NCBI RefSeq assembly: GCF_000411975.1
Contig: NZ_ASXG01000072.1
Coordinates: 62,001 to 126,000, forward strand
Direction of reading: 5' to 3'
DNA from: Amycolatopsis orientalis DSM 43388
GTDB lineage: Bacteria > Actinomycetota > Actinomycetes > Mycobacteriales > Pseudonocardiaceae
DNA length: 64,000 nt
Shown here: positions 27,429 to 36,459 of the stretch, in pieces
Position numbering within the stretch: the first letter of the stretch is position 1
Layout: each line of letters opens with the position of its first letter
The notes under the pieces: model-generated
What the model was told of the DNA's origin: nothing
Seen by the model: the letters and a program-made list of their open reading frames with translations, nothing else
Database searches by the model: none
Position numbers and translations under genes: made by a program

Positions 27429-29264
27429 TCAGCTGGCGTGCCGGGCGATCATTTCGTCCACCTCGTCGCCCGTCGCGGACTCCGCCACGAACGAACCGCG
27501 CGCCGCGAGCACGCCCTGTTCCCGCAGGCGGGCCGCGTGCCTGTCGTCGCGCACGCCCTCCGCGCCGATGCGCAGTCCCAGTTCCTTCGCGCGCGTGACC
27601 AGTTGCGACAGGTGCCGCACGTCGGTCTCGGCCGGGTCCGGGACGGCCAGTGCGTCGACGACCGGGCCGCTCAGGATGACGTGCTTGACCGGGAGCTGGT
27701 AGCGCGGGATGAGTTCCAGGTCGGACGATCCGGTGATGGTGAGCACGAGCTGCGCGCCGAGGTCGGCGAGGACGCTGAACGAGTCCAGCAGTTCTCCCTC
27801 GCCGTCGAACATCGACGCGCGGTCGGTGCACAGCCGCAGCGCTCGCGCGGGCAGGTGGTGCCGGTCCAGCTGGTTCTTCACCAGCAGCACCAGATCCGGG
27901 TCGATGGCCAGCTGGTTCGGCAGCTTGATGCAGACGTCCGGCGCGGCCGGGCCGTACCGTTCTCGCCAGCGCGCGGTCGCGCCGAGCGATTCCTGCAGCA
28001 GCCATTTGCCGAGCGGGATGGTCATGCCGGTGGTCTGCGCGAGCGGGTAGAACTCCTCCGGCCCGAGTTCGCCGCGTTCCGGGTGGCTCCAGAGCAGGCC
28101 GGCGTTCACCGCGGCGATCTCGTCCGGTTTCGCGAGCTTGACCGTCGGCTGGTAGACCAGCGAGAACTCGCCGTTCTCCAGCGCGCCGGCGATCACCGCG
28201 CCGAGCTGGTAGCGGTCGCGGTCTCGCTCGTCGAGCTGCGGGTCGAACAGCATCCACTGCGCCTTGCCCGCCTCTTTGGCGCGGTGCAGCGCGAGTTCAG
28301 CCGCGCGCAGCAGGTCTCCGTGGGTGCCTTCGTTCGCCGGGCGCACGACGATCCCGATGCTCGCGCTGACGCCGATGCCGTGCCCGTCGACGTACACCGG
28401 CTCGCTCAGTTCCTCCAGCACCCGGTCGGCCAGCACGACGGTCTCCTGCGCGGTCAGCTCCGGGCCGCGCAGCAGCACCGCGAAGCCGTCGCCGGACAGC
28501 CGCGCGACGTAGCCCTCGTGCTGACCGGCGAACACCGCCTTCAGCTTCCGCGAGATCGCCTTCAGCACCAGGTCGCCCATTCCGGCGCCGAGCCCGTCGT
28601 TGATCACCTTGAAGCCGTCGATGTCCAGGTACAGCAAGGCGATCTCGTCGGAGCCGCCCGAGCCGAGCGCGACTTCCAGCTGGGCGTTGAACGCGGCGCT
28701 GTTCGGCAGGCCGGTCAGCGAATCGTGCAGGTTCTGGTGCCGCAGCCGCTCGCCGAGCAGGTGCAGGTCGTCGTCATCGGCCGCCATGAACACCGGGAAG
28801 TACGTGCCCGGGCGGTCGCCGGGCAGCGACGCGAGCGTGACGTTCGTGGTCAGTTCGCCGTCGCGGCTGTGGCCGAGCTGCACGCTCTGGACGGTCCGGC
28901 GGGCGTCGGCGGCGAGCGGCAGGCCGTCGAGCGCGGCGCGCAGCCGTTCGGCGTCCTGCGGACCGGCCGCGAGATCCGCGATGTGCTTGTCCCGCAGCTC
29001 GATCGGGGACGCGCCGAGCAGCCGGGCCAGCGCCGGGTTCGCCTCGACGACGGTCCCGTCGGAATCGGTGAGCGCGATGCCGAGCGGCGCGGAGGAGAAG
29101 AGCGCGGTGAACCGGCGCGTGGCGCCGGCGTCCTCGGGACGCGCGGCGACCTCGCCGGCGAAGTCGAGCAGGATGCGCTCCACCTCGGCGGGAGGGAGCG
29201 TTACTCCGTTGGTGTCAGTCAGCGCCGCCGCGTACTTGCGCGCGACGTCGACCAACCCTGGCAT
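27429..29264 (-). CDS. PAS-GGDEF-EAL protein with both c-di-GMP active sites degenerate
   Basis: 611 residues from ATG 29264, preceded by GGAG at a good distance; ATG 29297 is the other option. A helical start (about 1-60), a PAS domain (about 55-130), a GGDEF domain (about 170-330) and an EAL domain (about 345-605). The cyclase motif reads SGDGF instead of GGDEF. The EAL motif reads NAGLL, and the LDDFG and KID motifs are also lost (LTITGSSD, VILSG). It is probably a receptor or scaffold rather than an enzyme. DSLTGLPN and LDIDGFKVIND show the fold is kept. Confidence 0.88.
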   Translation of the reverse strand: MPGLVDVARKYAAALTDTNGVTLPPAEVERILLDFAGEVAARPEDAGATRRFTALFSSAPLGIALTDSDGTVVEANPALARLLGASPIELRDKHIADLAAGPQDAERLRAALDGLPLAADARRTVQSVQLGHSRDGELTTNVTLASLPGDRPGTYFPVFMAADDDDLHLLGERLRHQNLHDSLTGLPNSAAFNAQLEVALGSGGSDEIALLYLDIDGFKVINDGLGAGMGDLVLKAISRKLKAVFAGQHEGYVARLSGDGFAVLLRGPELTAQETVVLADRVLEELSEPVYVDGHGIGVSASIGIVVRPANEGTHGDLLRAAELALHRAKEAGKAQWMLFDPQLDERDRDRYQLGAVIAGALENGEFSLVYQPTVKLAKPDEIAAVNAGLLWSHPERGELGPEEFYPLAQTTGMTIPLGKWLLQESLGATARWRERYGPAAPDVCIKLPNQLAIDPDLVLLVKNQLDRHHLPARALRLCTDRASMFDGEGELLDSFSVLADLGAQLVLTITGSSDLELIPRYQLPVKHVILSGPVVDALAVPDPAETDVRHLSQLVTRAKELGLRIGAEGVRDDRHAARLREQGVLAARGSFVAESATGDEVDEMIARHAS

Positions 29265-29528
29265 GGCACCAGGCTCCGGCACACTCCACCTCTTCATACG
29301 CGGACAAAGACCAGCTCAGACCCGGTGCGGAGGATCCGAAGACCCACACTGGGTACGAGTTGGCCGCAAGTGATGCCACGGCATCACGGACCAAACAGGG
29401 TGTCTACCGGCTGAACGAGTGATGGGCACTACACAACTGGTGACGTCAAGTCACCTTGAGTACACGAAGGTGGCCTGTACTGCGGCTTCGTCTCCAGCTG
29501 TCGACCTTTCCGTCCCGCTCGGCGGCCG

Positions 29529-31046
29529 TCAACGATAGGCCAACCGTGCGGGGAGGCCGTCGGCGGGCACCGGAAGCGAGACGTAATCCCACTTGGCGAC
29601 GTAGGCCTCGGGCACCGACCAGCGGTGCGCCCGCAGCAGCTCGTGCAGGAGCGCTTTCACCTCCAGCCCGCCGAACTGCAGCCCGATGCACTTGTGCGCG
29701 CCGCCGCCGAAGGGCATCCACGCGAACCGGTGCGACTTGTCCTCGCGGCGGTCCGGGCCGAACCGCTCGGGGTCGAACCGCAGCGGATCGGTCCAGTGGT
29801 CGGGGGAGTAGTGGTTCAGCGTCGGCGAAACCGCGACCATCGTGCCTTCCGGCAGGTAGCGGCCGAGGACGGCAGTGTCCTTTGTGGTCTTCCGCGCCAG
29901 CGACGGCACCGGCGCGCGCAGCCGCAGCGCCTCCTTCATGACCAGGTCGAGCGTTTCGAGGCTTTCCAGCGCTTCGAGATCCGGCAGGTCGTCTCCCAGG
30001 CGCAGCGACTCTTCGCGGGCGCGCTCCTGCCATTCCGGGTGTTTCGCGAGGTAGTAGGCCATCGCGCTGGCGGTGATGGTGGTCGTGTCGTGCGCGGCCA
30101 TCATCAGGAAGATCATGTGGTTGACGATGTCCGCGTCGCTGAACCGGTCGCCGCCCTCGGAAACCGCGTGGCAGAGGGCGGAGAACAGGTCGTCGCCGTC
30201 CGCTTCGCGCTTCGCCGCCAGGTTCTCGCCGAAATAGCGCTCGAGCGTCCGCCTGCCGCGCAAACCCGCGGCCCAGCGACCGCCAGGCACCGGATACCGC
30301 ACCACGGCAGTACCGGCGCGCACAGCCGCCACGAACGCGCGGTTGATGCGTTCGGCGTCGGCGGCGGAGCGCATGCCCATGAACACCTGCGTCGCGACGT
30401 CCAGCGTCAGCTGTTTGAACGCCCAGTACAGCCGGGGACGTCCGGACGGCAGCGCCGCGACGCCTTCGCGCAGCGCCGGACCCATCTGCGCGACATAGCC
30501 GCGGAGCCGGTCGCGGGTGAACGCCTCCTGCATGATCCGCCGGTGCAGGTGGTGCTCGCCGAAATCGAGCAGCATCAGCCCGCGCTCGAAGAACCGCTCG
30601 ATGAAGAACTTCCAGCCCTCCTGGGAAAAGGCCTTGTCCTTGTTCACGAGCGCGGTCTGGGTGGCCTCCGGCCCGGACAGCGTCACGATCCGCTGGCCGA
30701 ACACGCCCATCCACGACACCGGGCCGAACTGCTCGAAGCGGCGCAGGCTGAAGTCGAGGCCGAACCGCATCCCGTCGAGCGTGTGCCCGATCAGCGGCGG
30801 CCCGTCGTCGCCGAGGACCGGTTTCAGGCCGCTGCCCGCCGGCGGCGCGGCGAGTTCGCGGACCGGCCAGCGCGCGCCGAGCCAACGTTCGTCCACCTTG
30901 CGCGGCAACGGGATCGCGGTCAGCGGCGGCATCCGGCCGCGCAGGTTTTCCGACAGCTTCGTGACGCCGTCGCTGCCGGCGTGGGCGAGGCTGCCGAGCG
31001 CGCCGCCCGCCGTCGGGGTTCCGGTTTTCGAGGTCGCGTCCGCCAT
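29529..31046 (-). CDS. Cytochrome P450
   Basis: 505 residues from ATG 31046, with GGGAGG close upstream. Haem ligand C453 in FGGGAHKCIG, ExxR in KEALRLR, and the I-helix AAHDTTT (Ala in place of the usual Gly). It is longer than the 400-residue actinobacterial standard and has an N-terminal extension, like CYP51/CYP136-type proteins acting on lipophilic substrates. No ferredoxin gene lies beside it. A dyad (31095-31113) upstream might be an operator. Confidence 0.93.
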   Translation of the reverse strand: MADATSKTGTPTAGGALGSLAHAGSDGVTKLSENLRGRMPPLTAIPLPRKVDERWLGARWPVRELAAPPAGSGLKPVLGDDGPPLIGHTLDGMRFGLDFSLRRFEQFGPVSWMGVFGQRIVTLSGPEATQTALVNKDKAFSQEGWKFFIERFFERGLMLLDFGEHHLHRRIMQEAFTRDRLRGYVAQMGPALREGVAALPSGRPRLYWAFKQLTLDVATQVFMGMRSAADAERINRAFVAAVRAGTAVVRYPVPGGRWAAGLRGRRTLERYFGENLAAKREADGDDLFSALCHAVSEGGDRFSDADIVNHMIFLMMAAHDTTTITASAMAYYLAKHPEWQERAREESLRLGDDLPDLEALESLETLDLVMKEALRLRAPVPSLARKTTKDTAVLGRYLPEGTMVAVSPTLNHYSPDHWTDPLRFDPERFGPDRREDKSHRFAWMPFGGGAHKCIGLQFGGLEVKALLHELLRAHRWSVPEAYVAKWDYVSLPVPADGLPARLAYR

Positions 31047-31094
31047 GGAGGCCCTCCCGGTCCGGGATATCGGTCGCCCTCCACGGTCCACCGT

Positions 31095-31113
31095 TATTGA
31101 CGTCTTGACAATA
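31095..31113. promoter_or_regulatory. Dyad TATTG-N9-CAATA upstream of the P450 gene
   Basis: TATTGACGTCTTGACAATA, 49-67 bases before the P450 start, has matching five-base ends, a central GACGTC half-symmetry and low GC content for the region. A TetR-family site is possible. Confidence 0.3.
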
Positions 31114-31508
31114 CTCGTGGGTGCGCCGTTCGGGTGGTCCTCCGGCGCGATGCGGCTGCGCCGTCCGGTGCCGGTGGGGTTCGGAGGGCGGATTCCGGGT
31201 CGTGCTGGCCAGATGCGGCCGTGCTGGTTCGGCGACTGCGGGTCTTGGGTCCTGCTCGTCGCCTGGCGGCGACATTGCAGTTGGGGTGGCGTGGGGCACC
31301 CCGAAGCCCGATTGTGCTGACGGTCTGGGGGTGCTTGTCAAGGCGGGAAAGATGCCTTGACAAGCACCCCCAGACCGCAGGGAGGCTTCGTATCGGGGTG
31401 CAGGGTGGGGGCTGGCTGCACGGGGCGGTGGGCGGGTTCGGTTCCTGGGGTATAGCAATGCGGCCACACCCCGGATGGGGCCGGGGCGTGGCCGCTTTCA
31501 GCGTGGGA
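31114..31508. other. Intergenic stretch without a gene
   Basis: About 400 bases between the P450 promoter and the end of nrdB. Apart from the large hairpin at 31321-31377, I see only G-rich sequence with no ribosome-binding site or recognisable protein. Confidence 0.6.
31321..31377. terminator. Palindrome family C: 24-bp perfect hairpin downstream of nrdB
   Basis: Arms 31321-31344 and 31354-31377 are perfectly complementary over 24 bp around a nine-base loop GGGAAAGAT. It lies 132 bases past the nrdB stop in the direction of nrdB transcription. Nothing else of this sequence occurs in the window. Confidence 0.75.
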
Positions 31509-32582
31509 TCAGTCCCAGTCCAGCGCGCCGCCGGACTGGTATTCGATGACGCGGGTCTCGAAGAAGTTCTTCTCCTTCTTAAGGTCCATTGCCTCCGACA
31601 TCCACGGGAACGGGTTCTCGTTTTCGCCGTAGATCGGGGGCAGGCCGATCTGCTGCGCGCGCCGGTCGGTGATGAAGTGCATGTACTGCTCGCACAGGTC
31701 GGCCGACAGCCCGAGCATGCCGCGCGGCATGGTGTCGCGGGCGTAGGCGACTTCCAGCTCGCACGCTTCCTGCAGCATCCCGCGCACCTCGGCCTGGAAC
31801 TCCTCGGTCCACAGGTGCGGGTTCTCGATCTTGATCTGGTTGATGCAGTCGATGCCGAAGTTCAGGTGGATCGACTCGTCGCGCAGGATGTACTGGTACT
31901 GCTCGGCGATGCCGACCATCTTGTTCCGCCGGCCCAGCGAGAGGATCTGCGCGAAACCGGTGTAGAACCACATGCCCTCGAAGATCACGTAGAACGCTAC
32001 GAGGTCGCGCAGGAACGCCTGGTCGGCCTCCGGCGTGCCGGTCTCGAAGTCCGGGTTCTCCAGGTTCTGCGTGTACTTCAGCGCCCACGCGTCCTTGTCC
32101 GAAATGGACGGCACCTCGCGGTACATGTTGAACAGCTCGCCCTCGACCAGGCCGAGGCTTTCGCAGATGTACTGGAAGGTGTGCGTGTGCACGGCCTCCT
32201 CGAAGGCCTGGCGCAGCAGGTACTGGCGGCACTCCGGGTTGGTGATCTGCCGGTACACCGCGAGCACGATGTTGTTGGCCACCAAGGACTCCGCCGTGGC
32301 GAAGAAGCCGAGGTTGCGCTTGAGCATCTGCCGCTCGTCCTCGGTGAGGCCGTCCGGCGACTTCCACAGCGCGATGTCGGCCTGCATCGCGACCTCGGTC
32401 GGCATCCAGTGGTTGTTGCACGCCGCGAGGTACTTGTCCCAGGCCCACCGGTACTTCATCGGCAGCAGCTGGTTGACGTCGGCGCGCGCGTTGATCATCC
32501 GCTTGTCGTCGACGTTGATCCGGGCCGCGCCGACCTCGATCTCGCCGAGGCCGGTCGCGTCCGTCGTTTCCACGTTGGTCAT
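31509..32582 (-). CDS. nrdB: Ribonucleotide reductase beta subunit, class Ic-like
   Basis: 357 residues. It carries the ferritin-like metal site of class I R2 proteins: E98 (FFATAESL), E129 and H132 ([10 protein letters not shown]), and later E and H in [10 protein letters not shown]. The position of the stable tyrosyl radical (four residues after the His) is F136, and the first metal ligand is Glu rather than Asp. Both traits mark subclass Ic, first known in Chlamydia, which uses a Mn/Fe cofactor in place of a tyrosyl radical. It is transcribed after nrdA, with a 42-base palindrome between them. AAGGTG precedes ATG 32582. Confidence 0.95.
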   Translation of the reverse strand: MTNVETTDATGLGEIEVGAARINVDDKRMINARADVNQLLPMKYRWAWDKYLAACNNHWMPTEVAMQADIALWKSPDGLTEDERQMLKRNLGFFATAESLVANNIVLAVYRQITNPECRQYLLRQAFEEAVHTHTFQYICESLGLVEGELFNMYREVPSISDKDAWALKYTQNLENPDFETGTPEADQAFLRDLVAFYVIFEGMWFYTGFAQILSLGRRNKMVGIAEQYQYILRDESIHLNFGIDCINQIKIENPHLWTEEFQAEVRGMLQEACELEVAYARDTMPRGMLGLSADLCEQYMHFITDRRAQQIGLPPIYGENENPFPWMSEAMDLKKEKNFFETRVIEYQSGGALDWD

Positions 32583-32608
32583 TCAGGGTCACCTTGGGAG
32601 TCGGGGGT

Positions 32609-32650
32609 CGTGAGTGGCTATGCCGGTTCTAACCGGCATAGCCGCTCACG
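32609..32650. repeat. Palindromic element family A, copy 2, between nrdA and nrdB
   Basis: Arms 32609-32628 and 32631-32650 pair with one G-U around CT. It begins five bases past the nrdA stop and ends 27 bases before nrdB. Compared with the copy at 21561 the central triplets differ but pair (TAT/ATA instead of GGC/GCC). It could attenuate nrdB or protect the upstream message. Confidence 0.8.
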
Positions 32651-32655
32651 AGGCG

Positions 32656-35637
32656 TTACTGGCAGGCTTCGCAGTCGGGGTCGTCGATCCGGCAGGCCGC
32701 GCCCTCGGCGGCGACGAAGTCGACGTCGGTCTTCGGCATCTCCTTCGGCTCCGCCGGGACGGCCGCGGCGGGCGACGGCGACGGCGCGGGGGAGACGGCC
32801 GGAACCGCGGCGGACGGCGACGGCGACGGCGCCGGGGAAGGCGCGGCAGCCGGAACCGCGGCGGCCGGAGCAGCCGGGGCCGGGGTGGCGGAGACGGCGT
32901 TCAGCTTGCCGTCGGTGCCGCGCAGGGTGCTCTTCTCCACGTGCGTCGCGGACTGCGCCCGCAGGTAGTACGTGGTCTTGAGGCCCTTGTGCCAGGCGTA
33001 GCGGTACAGCTCGTCGAGCTTGCGGCCGCTCGGCGCCGCGATGTAGAGGTTCAGCGACTGCGCCTGGTCGATCCACTTCTGCCGCACCGAACCGGCGTCC
33101 ACGATCCACTTCGACTCGATCTCGAAGGCCGTCGCGTACAGCGCCTTGAGGTCGTCCGGGACGCGGTCGATCTGGCCGAGGCTGCCGTCGAAGTACTTCA
33201 GGTCGCTGACCATGACCTCGTCCCACAGGCCGCGCGCCTTGAGGCTCTTGACCAGGTGCGGGTTCACGACGGTGAAGTCGCCGGACATGTTCGACTTGAC
33301 GTACAGGTTCTGGAACAGCGGCTCGATCGACTGGCCGACGCCGGAGATGTTGGAGATCGTCGCGGTCGGCGCGATCGCCATCACGTTCGAGTTGCGCATG
33401 CCGACGGTCTTGACGCGCTCGCGCAGCGGGGCCCAGTCCAGCGTCGTGGAGGTGTCGACGTCGAGGCCGTCGCCCTGGCGGGCGTCGATGAGCAGCTGCA
33501 TCGAGTCGATCGGCAGGATTCCCTTGCTCCACAAGGAACCCTCGAACGTCTGGTACTGCCCGCGCTCCTCGGCGAGGTCGGTCGAGGCCGAGATCGCGTA
33601 GTAGGAGAGGTGCTCCATCGAGACGTCGGCGAACTTCACCGCTTCTTCCGACGCGAACGGCACGCCCAGCTCGAACAGCGCGTCCTGGAAGCCCATGATG
33701 CCCAGGCCGACCGGACGGTGGCGCAGGTTGGAACGGCGCGCCTCCGGGATCGTGTAGAAGTTGATGTCGATCACGTTGTCGAGCATGCGGACCGCGGTGC
33801 GTACGGTCTTCTCGAGCCGCTTCGTGTCGAGGCCTTCAGGGGTGACGTGCTTGAGCAGGTTCACCGAGCCGAGGTTGCAGACCGCGACCTCGTCGGTGGT
33901 CGTGTTCAGCGTGATCTCGGTGCACAGGTTGGACGAGTGCACGACGCCGACGTGCTGCTGCGGCGAGCGCAGGTTGCACGGGTCCTTGAAGGTGATCCAC
34001 GGGTGCCCGGTCTCGAACAGCATGGTCAGCATCCGCCGCCACAGCTCGACCGCGCGGACCTTGCGGAACACCTTGATCTCGCCGCGCGCGGCGGCCGCCT
34101 CGTACTCGCGGTAGCGCTGCGCGAACGCGTTGCCGTAGAGGTCGTGCAGATCCGGCGTCTCGTTCGGCGAGAACAGCGTCCACTCGGCGTTCGCCTCGAC
34201 GCGGCGCAGGAACTCGTCCGGGACCCAGTTGGCGGTGTTCATGTCGTGCGTGCGCCGCCGGTCGTCGCCGGTGTTCTTGCGCAGGTCGAGGAATTCCTCG
34301 ATGTCGACGTGCCAGGTCTCCAGGTACGCGCACGCCGCGCCCTTGCGCTTGCCGCCCTGGTTGACCGCGACCGCGGTGTCGTTGGCGATCTTCAGGAACG
34401 GCACGACGCCCTGGGACTGGCCGTTGGTGCCCTTGATGTGCGCGCCGAGGCCGCGGACCGGGGTCCAGTCGTTGCCGAGGCCGCCGGAGTACTTGGCCAG
34501 CAGCGCGTTGTTCTTGTACGCCTGGAAGATCGAGTCCAGGTCGTCGTCCACGGTGGTCAGGAAGCAGGACGACAGCTGGGCGCGGTTGGTGCCGCTGTTG
34601 AACAGCGTCGGGGTGGACGCCATGAAGTGGAACGTCGACAGCAGTTCGTAGAACTCGATCGCGCGGGCTTCGCGGTTGTCCTCGCGGATCGCCAGGCCCA
34701 TCGCGACGCGCATGAAGAACGCCTGCGGCAGCTCGAACCGCACGCCGTCGTGGTGCTGGAAGTACCGGTCGTAGAGGGTCTGCAGGCCGAGGAAGCCGAA
34801 GTCGAGGTCGCGCTCGGGGCGGATCGCGGCGGTGATCTTGTCCAGGTCGAACGTGGTCAGCTCGGCGTCGACGAGTTCGAGTTCGACGGCGCGGCGCAGG
34901 TAGGCGCGGAAGTACGGCGCGTACTCGCTCGCCATCTCGTCCTGGCTGGCCTGGCGCGGGGCGCCGGCGAGGTAGCTCAGCGCTTCGCCGCGCAGCTTGT
35001 CCAGCAGCAGCCGGGCGGACACGAACGAGTAGTTCGGCTCCTGCTCGACGAGCACGCGCGCGGCCATGATCTGCGCGAGCGCAAGTTCGTCGGCGGTGAT
35101 GCCGTCGTAGAGGTTGCGCTTGGCCTCGGCCAGCACCGGCTCGGCGGACACGTCCTCGAGCCCGGCGACGGCCTCGCCGACGACGTGCGAGACGCGCGCC
35201 CAGTCGAGCGGGCGCAGCGATCCGTCGGCGGCCTTGACGTTCAGCGCGACCTCGGCCGACGCCGGCGCGGCGGCCTCGCGGGCCTTCGCGCGCTCTTCGC
35301 GGTACAGCACGTAGGCGCGGGCGACCTTGTGGTGCTCGCCGCGCATCAGGGCGAGTTCGACCTGGTCCTGGATCTGCTCGATGTGCAGCGCGGTCTCCGG
35401 GCCGGTGTGGCGCAGCAGAGCCGCCTCGACCTGTCCGGTCAGCTCCGCGACCACGTGGTGCACGCGGGAGGACGCGGCGGCGTCGCCGCCCTCGACCGCG
35501 AGGAAGGCCTTGGTCAGCGCCACCGAGATCTTGGCCGCGTCGAAGGGCGAGACGCTTCCGTCCCGCCGGATGACGCGGACCGCGCTCGGGGCCCCCTCCG
35601 CCGCCGACGGCGGCCGCTGACCGGTTTCCACTGACAT
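32656..35637 (-). CDS. nrdA: Ribonucleotide reductase alpha subunit
   Basis: 993 residues from ATG 35637, with TTGGAG upstream. An ATP-cone (about 20-110, RVIRRDGSVSPFDAAKI) is followed by a second, cone-like region (about 130-215), as in class Ic enzymes. The catalytic barrel has the redox cysteine in QLSSCFL, the active-site cysteine loop NLCTEITLNT, and the NSNVMAIAPTATIS nucleotide segment. About 50 residues of Pro/Ala/Ser repeats precede the end, CRIDDPDCEACQ, whose cysteines pass electrons to the active site. It reduces ribonucleotides to deoxyribonucleotides with NrdB. Confidence 0.96.
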   Translation of the reverse strand: MSVETGQRPPSAAEGAPSAVRVIRRDGSVSPFDAAKISVALTKAFLAVEGGDAAASSRVHHVVAELTGQVEAALLRHTGPETALHIEQIQDQVELALMRGEHHKVARAYVLYREERAKAREAAAPASAEVALNVKAADGSLRPLDWARVSHVVGEAVAGLEDVSAEPVLAEAKRNLYDGITADELALAQIMAARVLVEQEPNYSFVSARLLLDKLRGEALSYLAGAPRQASQDEMASEYAPYFRAYLRRAVELELVDAELTTFDLDKITAAIRPERDLDFGFLGLQTLYDRYFQHHDGVRFELPQAFFMRVAMGLAIREDNREARAIEFYELLSTFHFMASTPTLFNSGTNRAQLSSCFLTTVDDDLDSIFQAYKNNALLAKYSGGLGNDWTPVRGLGAHIKGTNGQSQGVVPFLKIANDTAVAVNQGGKRKGAACAYLETWHVDIEEFLDLRKNTGDDRRRTHDMNTANWVPDEFLRRVEANAEWTLFSPNETPDLHDLYGNAFAQRYREYEAAAARGEIKVFRKVRAVELWRRMLTMLFETGHPWITFKDPCNLRSPQQHVGVVHSSNLCTEITLNTTTDEVAVCNLGSVNLLKHVTPEGLDTKRLEKTVRTAVRMLDNVIDINFYTIPEARRSNLRHRPVGLGIMGFQDALFELGVPFASEEAVKFADVSMEHLSYYAISASTDLAEERGQYQTFEGSLWSKGILPIDSMQLLIDARQGDGLDVDTSTTLDWAPLRERVKTVGMRNSNVMAIAPTATISNISGVGQSIEPLFQNLYVKSNMSGDFTVVNPHLVKSLKARGLWDEVMVSDLKYFDGSLGQIDRVPDDLKALYATAFEIESKWIVDAGSVRQKWIDQAQSLNLYIAAPSGRKLDELYRYAWHKGLKTTYYLRAQSATHVEKSTLRGTDGKLNAVSATPAPAAPAAAVPAAAPSPAPSPSPSAAVPAVSPAPSPSPAAAVPAEPKEMPKTDVDFVAAEGAACRIDDPDCEACQ

Positions 35638-35777
35638 GCGTGTCTCCAACAGTTCCTCGAAATGGGCGCGTTGCAGCGGCACACGGCCGGTCAAGGCCAT
35701 GCGCTGCGGTTTCGTCGAAACAGTCCGGCCGCCCTCCTCAAGCGGTCTCCCCGTCGCTGGGGGCTGCCGGTTCCCAG

Positions 35778-35793
35778 AGACTACATGTTGGGG
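35778..35793 (-). promoter_or_regulatory. Candidate NrdR box upstream of nrdA
   Basis: AGACTACATGTTGGGG keeps most of the NrdR core (C-w-A-n-A-T-n-T-w-G), 141 bases before the nrdA start. NrdR usually needs two boxes; I could not find a clear second one. Confidence 0.35.
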
Positions 35794-35853
35794 TGGAGGC
35801 TCGCACGGGCCCCAAGGTATGGCGTGTCGGTCTCACCCTGGCGGGTTATCCGA

Positions 35854-36459
35854 TCACCGAGGGCAAGATCCGAAACGGAGCTTCGTCGCGGTCAGTGCGG
35901 CGCTGGCCACGGGCCGTTTCCCGGCAAGGAAGCCCAGCGGCCCGGCGGGGTTGACCGACCAGTCCGCGGCCGCCGCGCGGGGCTTCGAACGCCACTCGAC
36001 CGGGGTGCGCAGCGGACTGCCGCCGCGGTCTTGGGCGATCTCGAAGCGTACCGGGAGAGTGATCGGAAGCCCGCCGCGCGGGGTGAAGGCGGCGGTGGCG
36101 ATCCAGTCGTCGGAGGTCGCCGCGGTGAAGGTGCGTCCGCCGGTGAAGGTGAAGGCCGCCAGTTCCTTCGGAATGCCCCAGAGTTCGCGCCCGCCCGCGC
36201 GCGAGATCTCGCTGTCCACCCAGATGTCGGTGATCGACGCGGCGAGCCCGCGGCCGCGCACCGCGACGCAGGACAGGAGTTCGTGGTAGCTCAGCTGGCC
36301 CGACGGCAGGTAGTCGATCCAGGCGGTGAAGACGGCCGCCTGCTTGGCGAGGACCAGGGGTTCCGCGGGCAACGCGGGCAGCTCGTCGACGGGGACGCGC
36401 CACATCGAGACGCACGCGTCGGCGACGAGGTGCCACGGTTCGGGCGGATACTCGGTCAT
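35854..36459 (-). CDS. Acetoacetate-decarboxylase-like protein
   Basis: 201 residues. The family shows in VAVRGRGLAASITDIWVDS and especially in the block RELWGIPKELAAF, where the lysine corresponds to the Schiff-base lysine of acetoacetate decarboxylase. It is shorter than the classical enzyme (about 245), which is usual for the actinobacterial ADC-like group, whose reactions include decarboxylation, dehydration and aldol-type steps. Its ATG overlaps the stop of the enoyl-CoA hydratase gene, so the two are made together. Confidence 0.8.
   Translation of the reverse strand: MTEYPPEPWHLVADACVSMWRVPVDELPALPAEPLVLAKQAAVFTAWIDYLPSGQLSYHELLSCVAVRGRGLAASITDIWVDSEISRAGGRELWGIPKELAAFTFTGGRTFTAATSDDWIATAAFTPRGGLPITLPVRFEIAQDRGGSPLRTPVEWRSKPRAAAADWSVNPAGPLGFLAGKRPVASAALTATKLRFGSCPR

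Noticed and set aside
31134..32981. 615-codon frame over the family C hairpin and opposite nrdB
   Set aside because: It is the antisense of nrdB with no independent coding signs; its first part is the palindrome.
32614..35634. A 1006-codon rightward frame opposite nrdA
   Set aside because: It mirrors nrdA in the complementary frame, with Val/Arg/Leu-rich low-information sequence.
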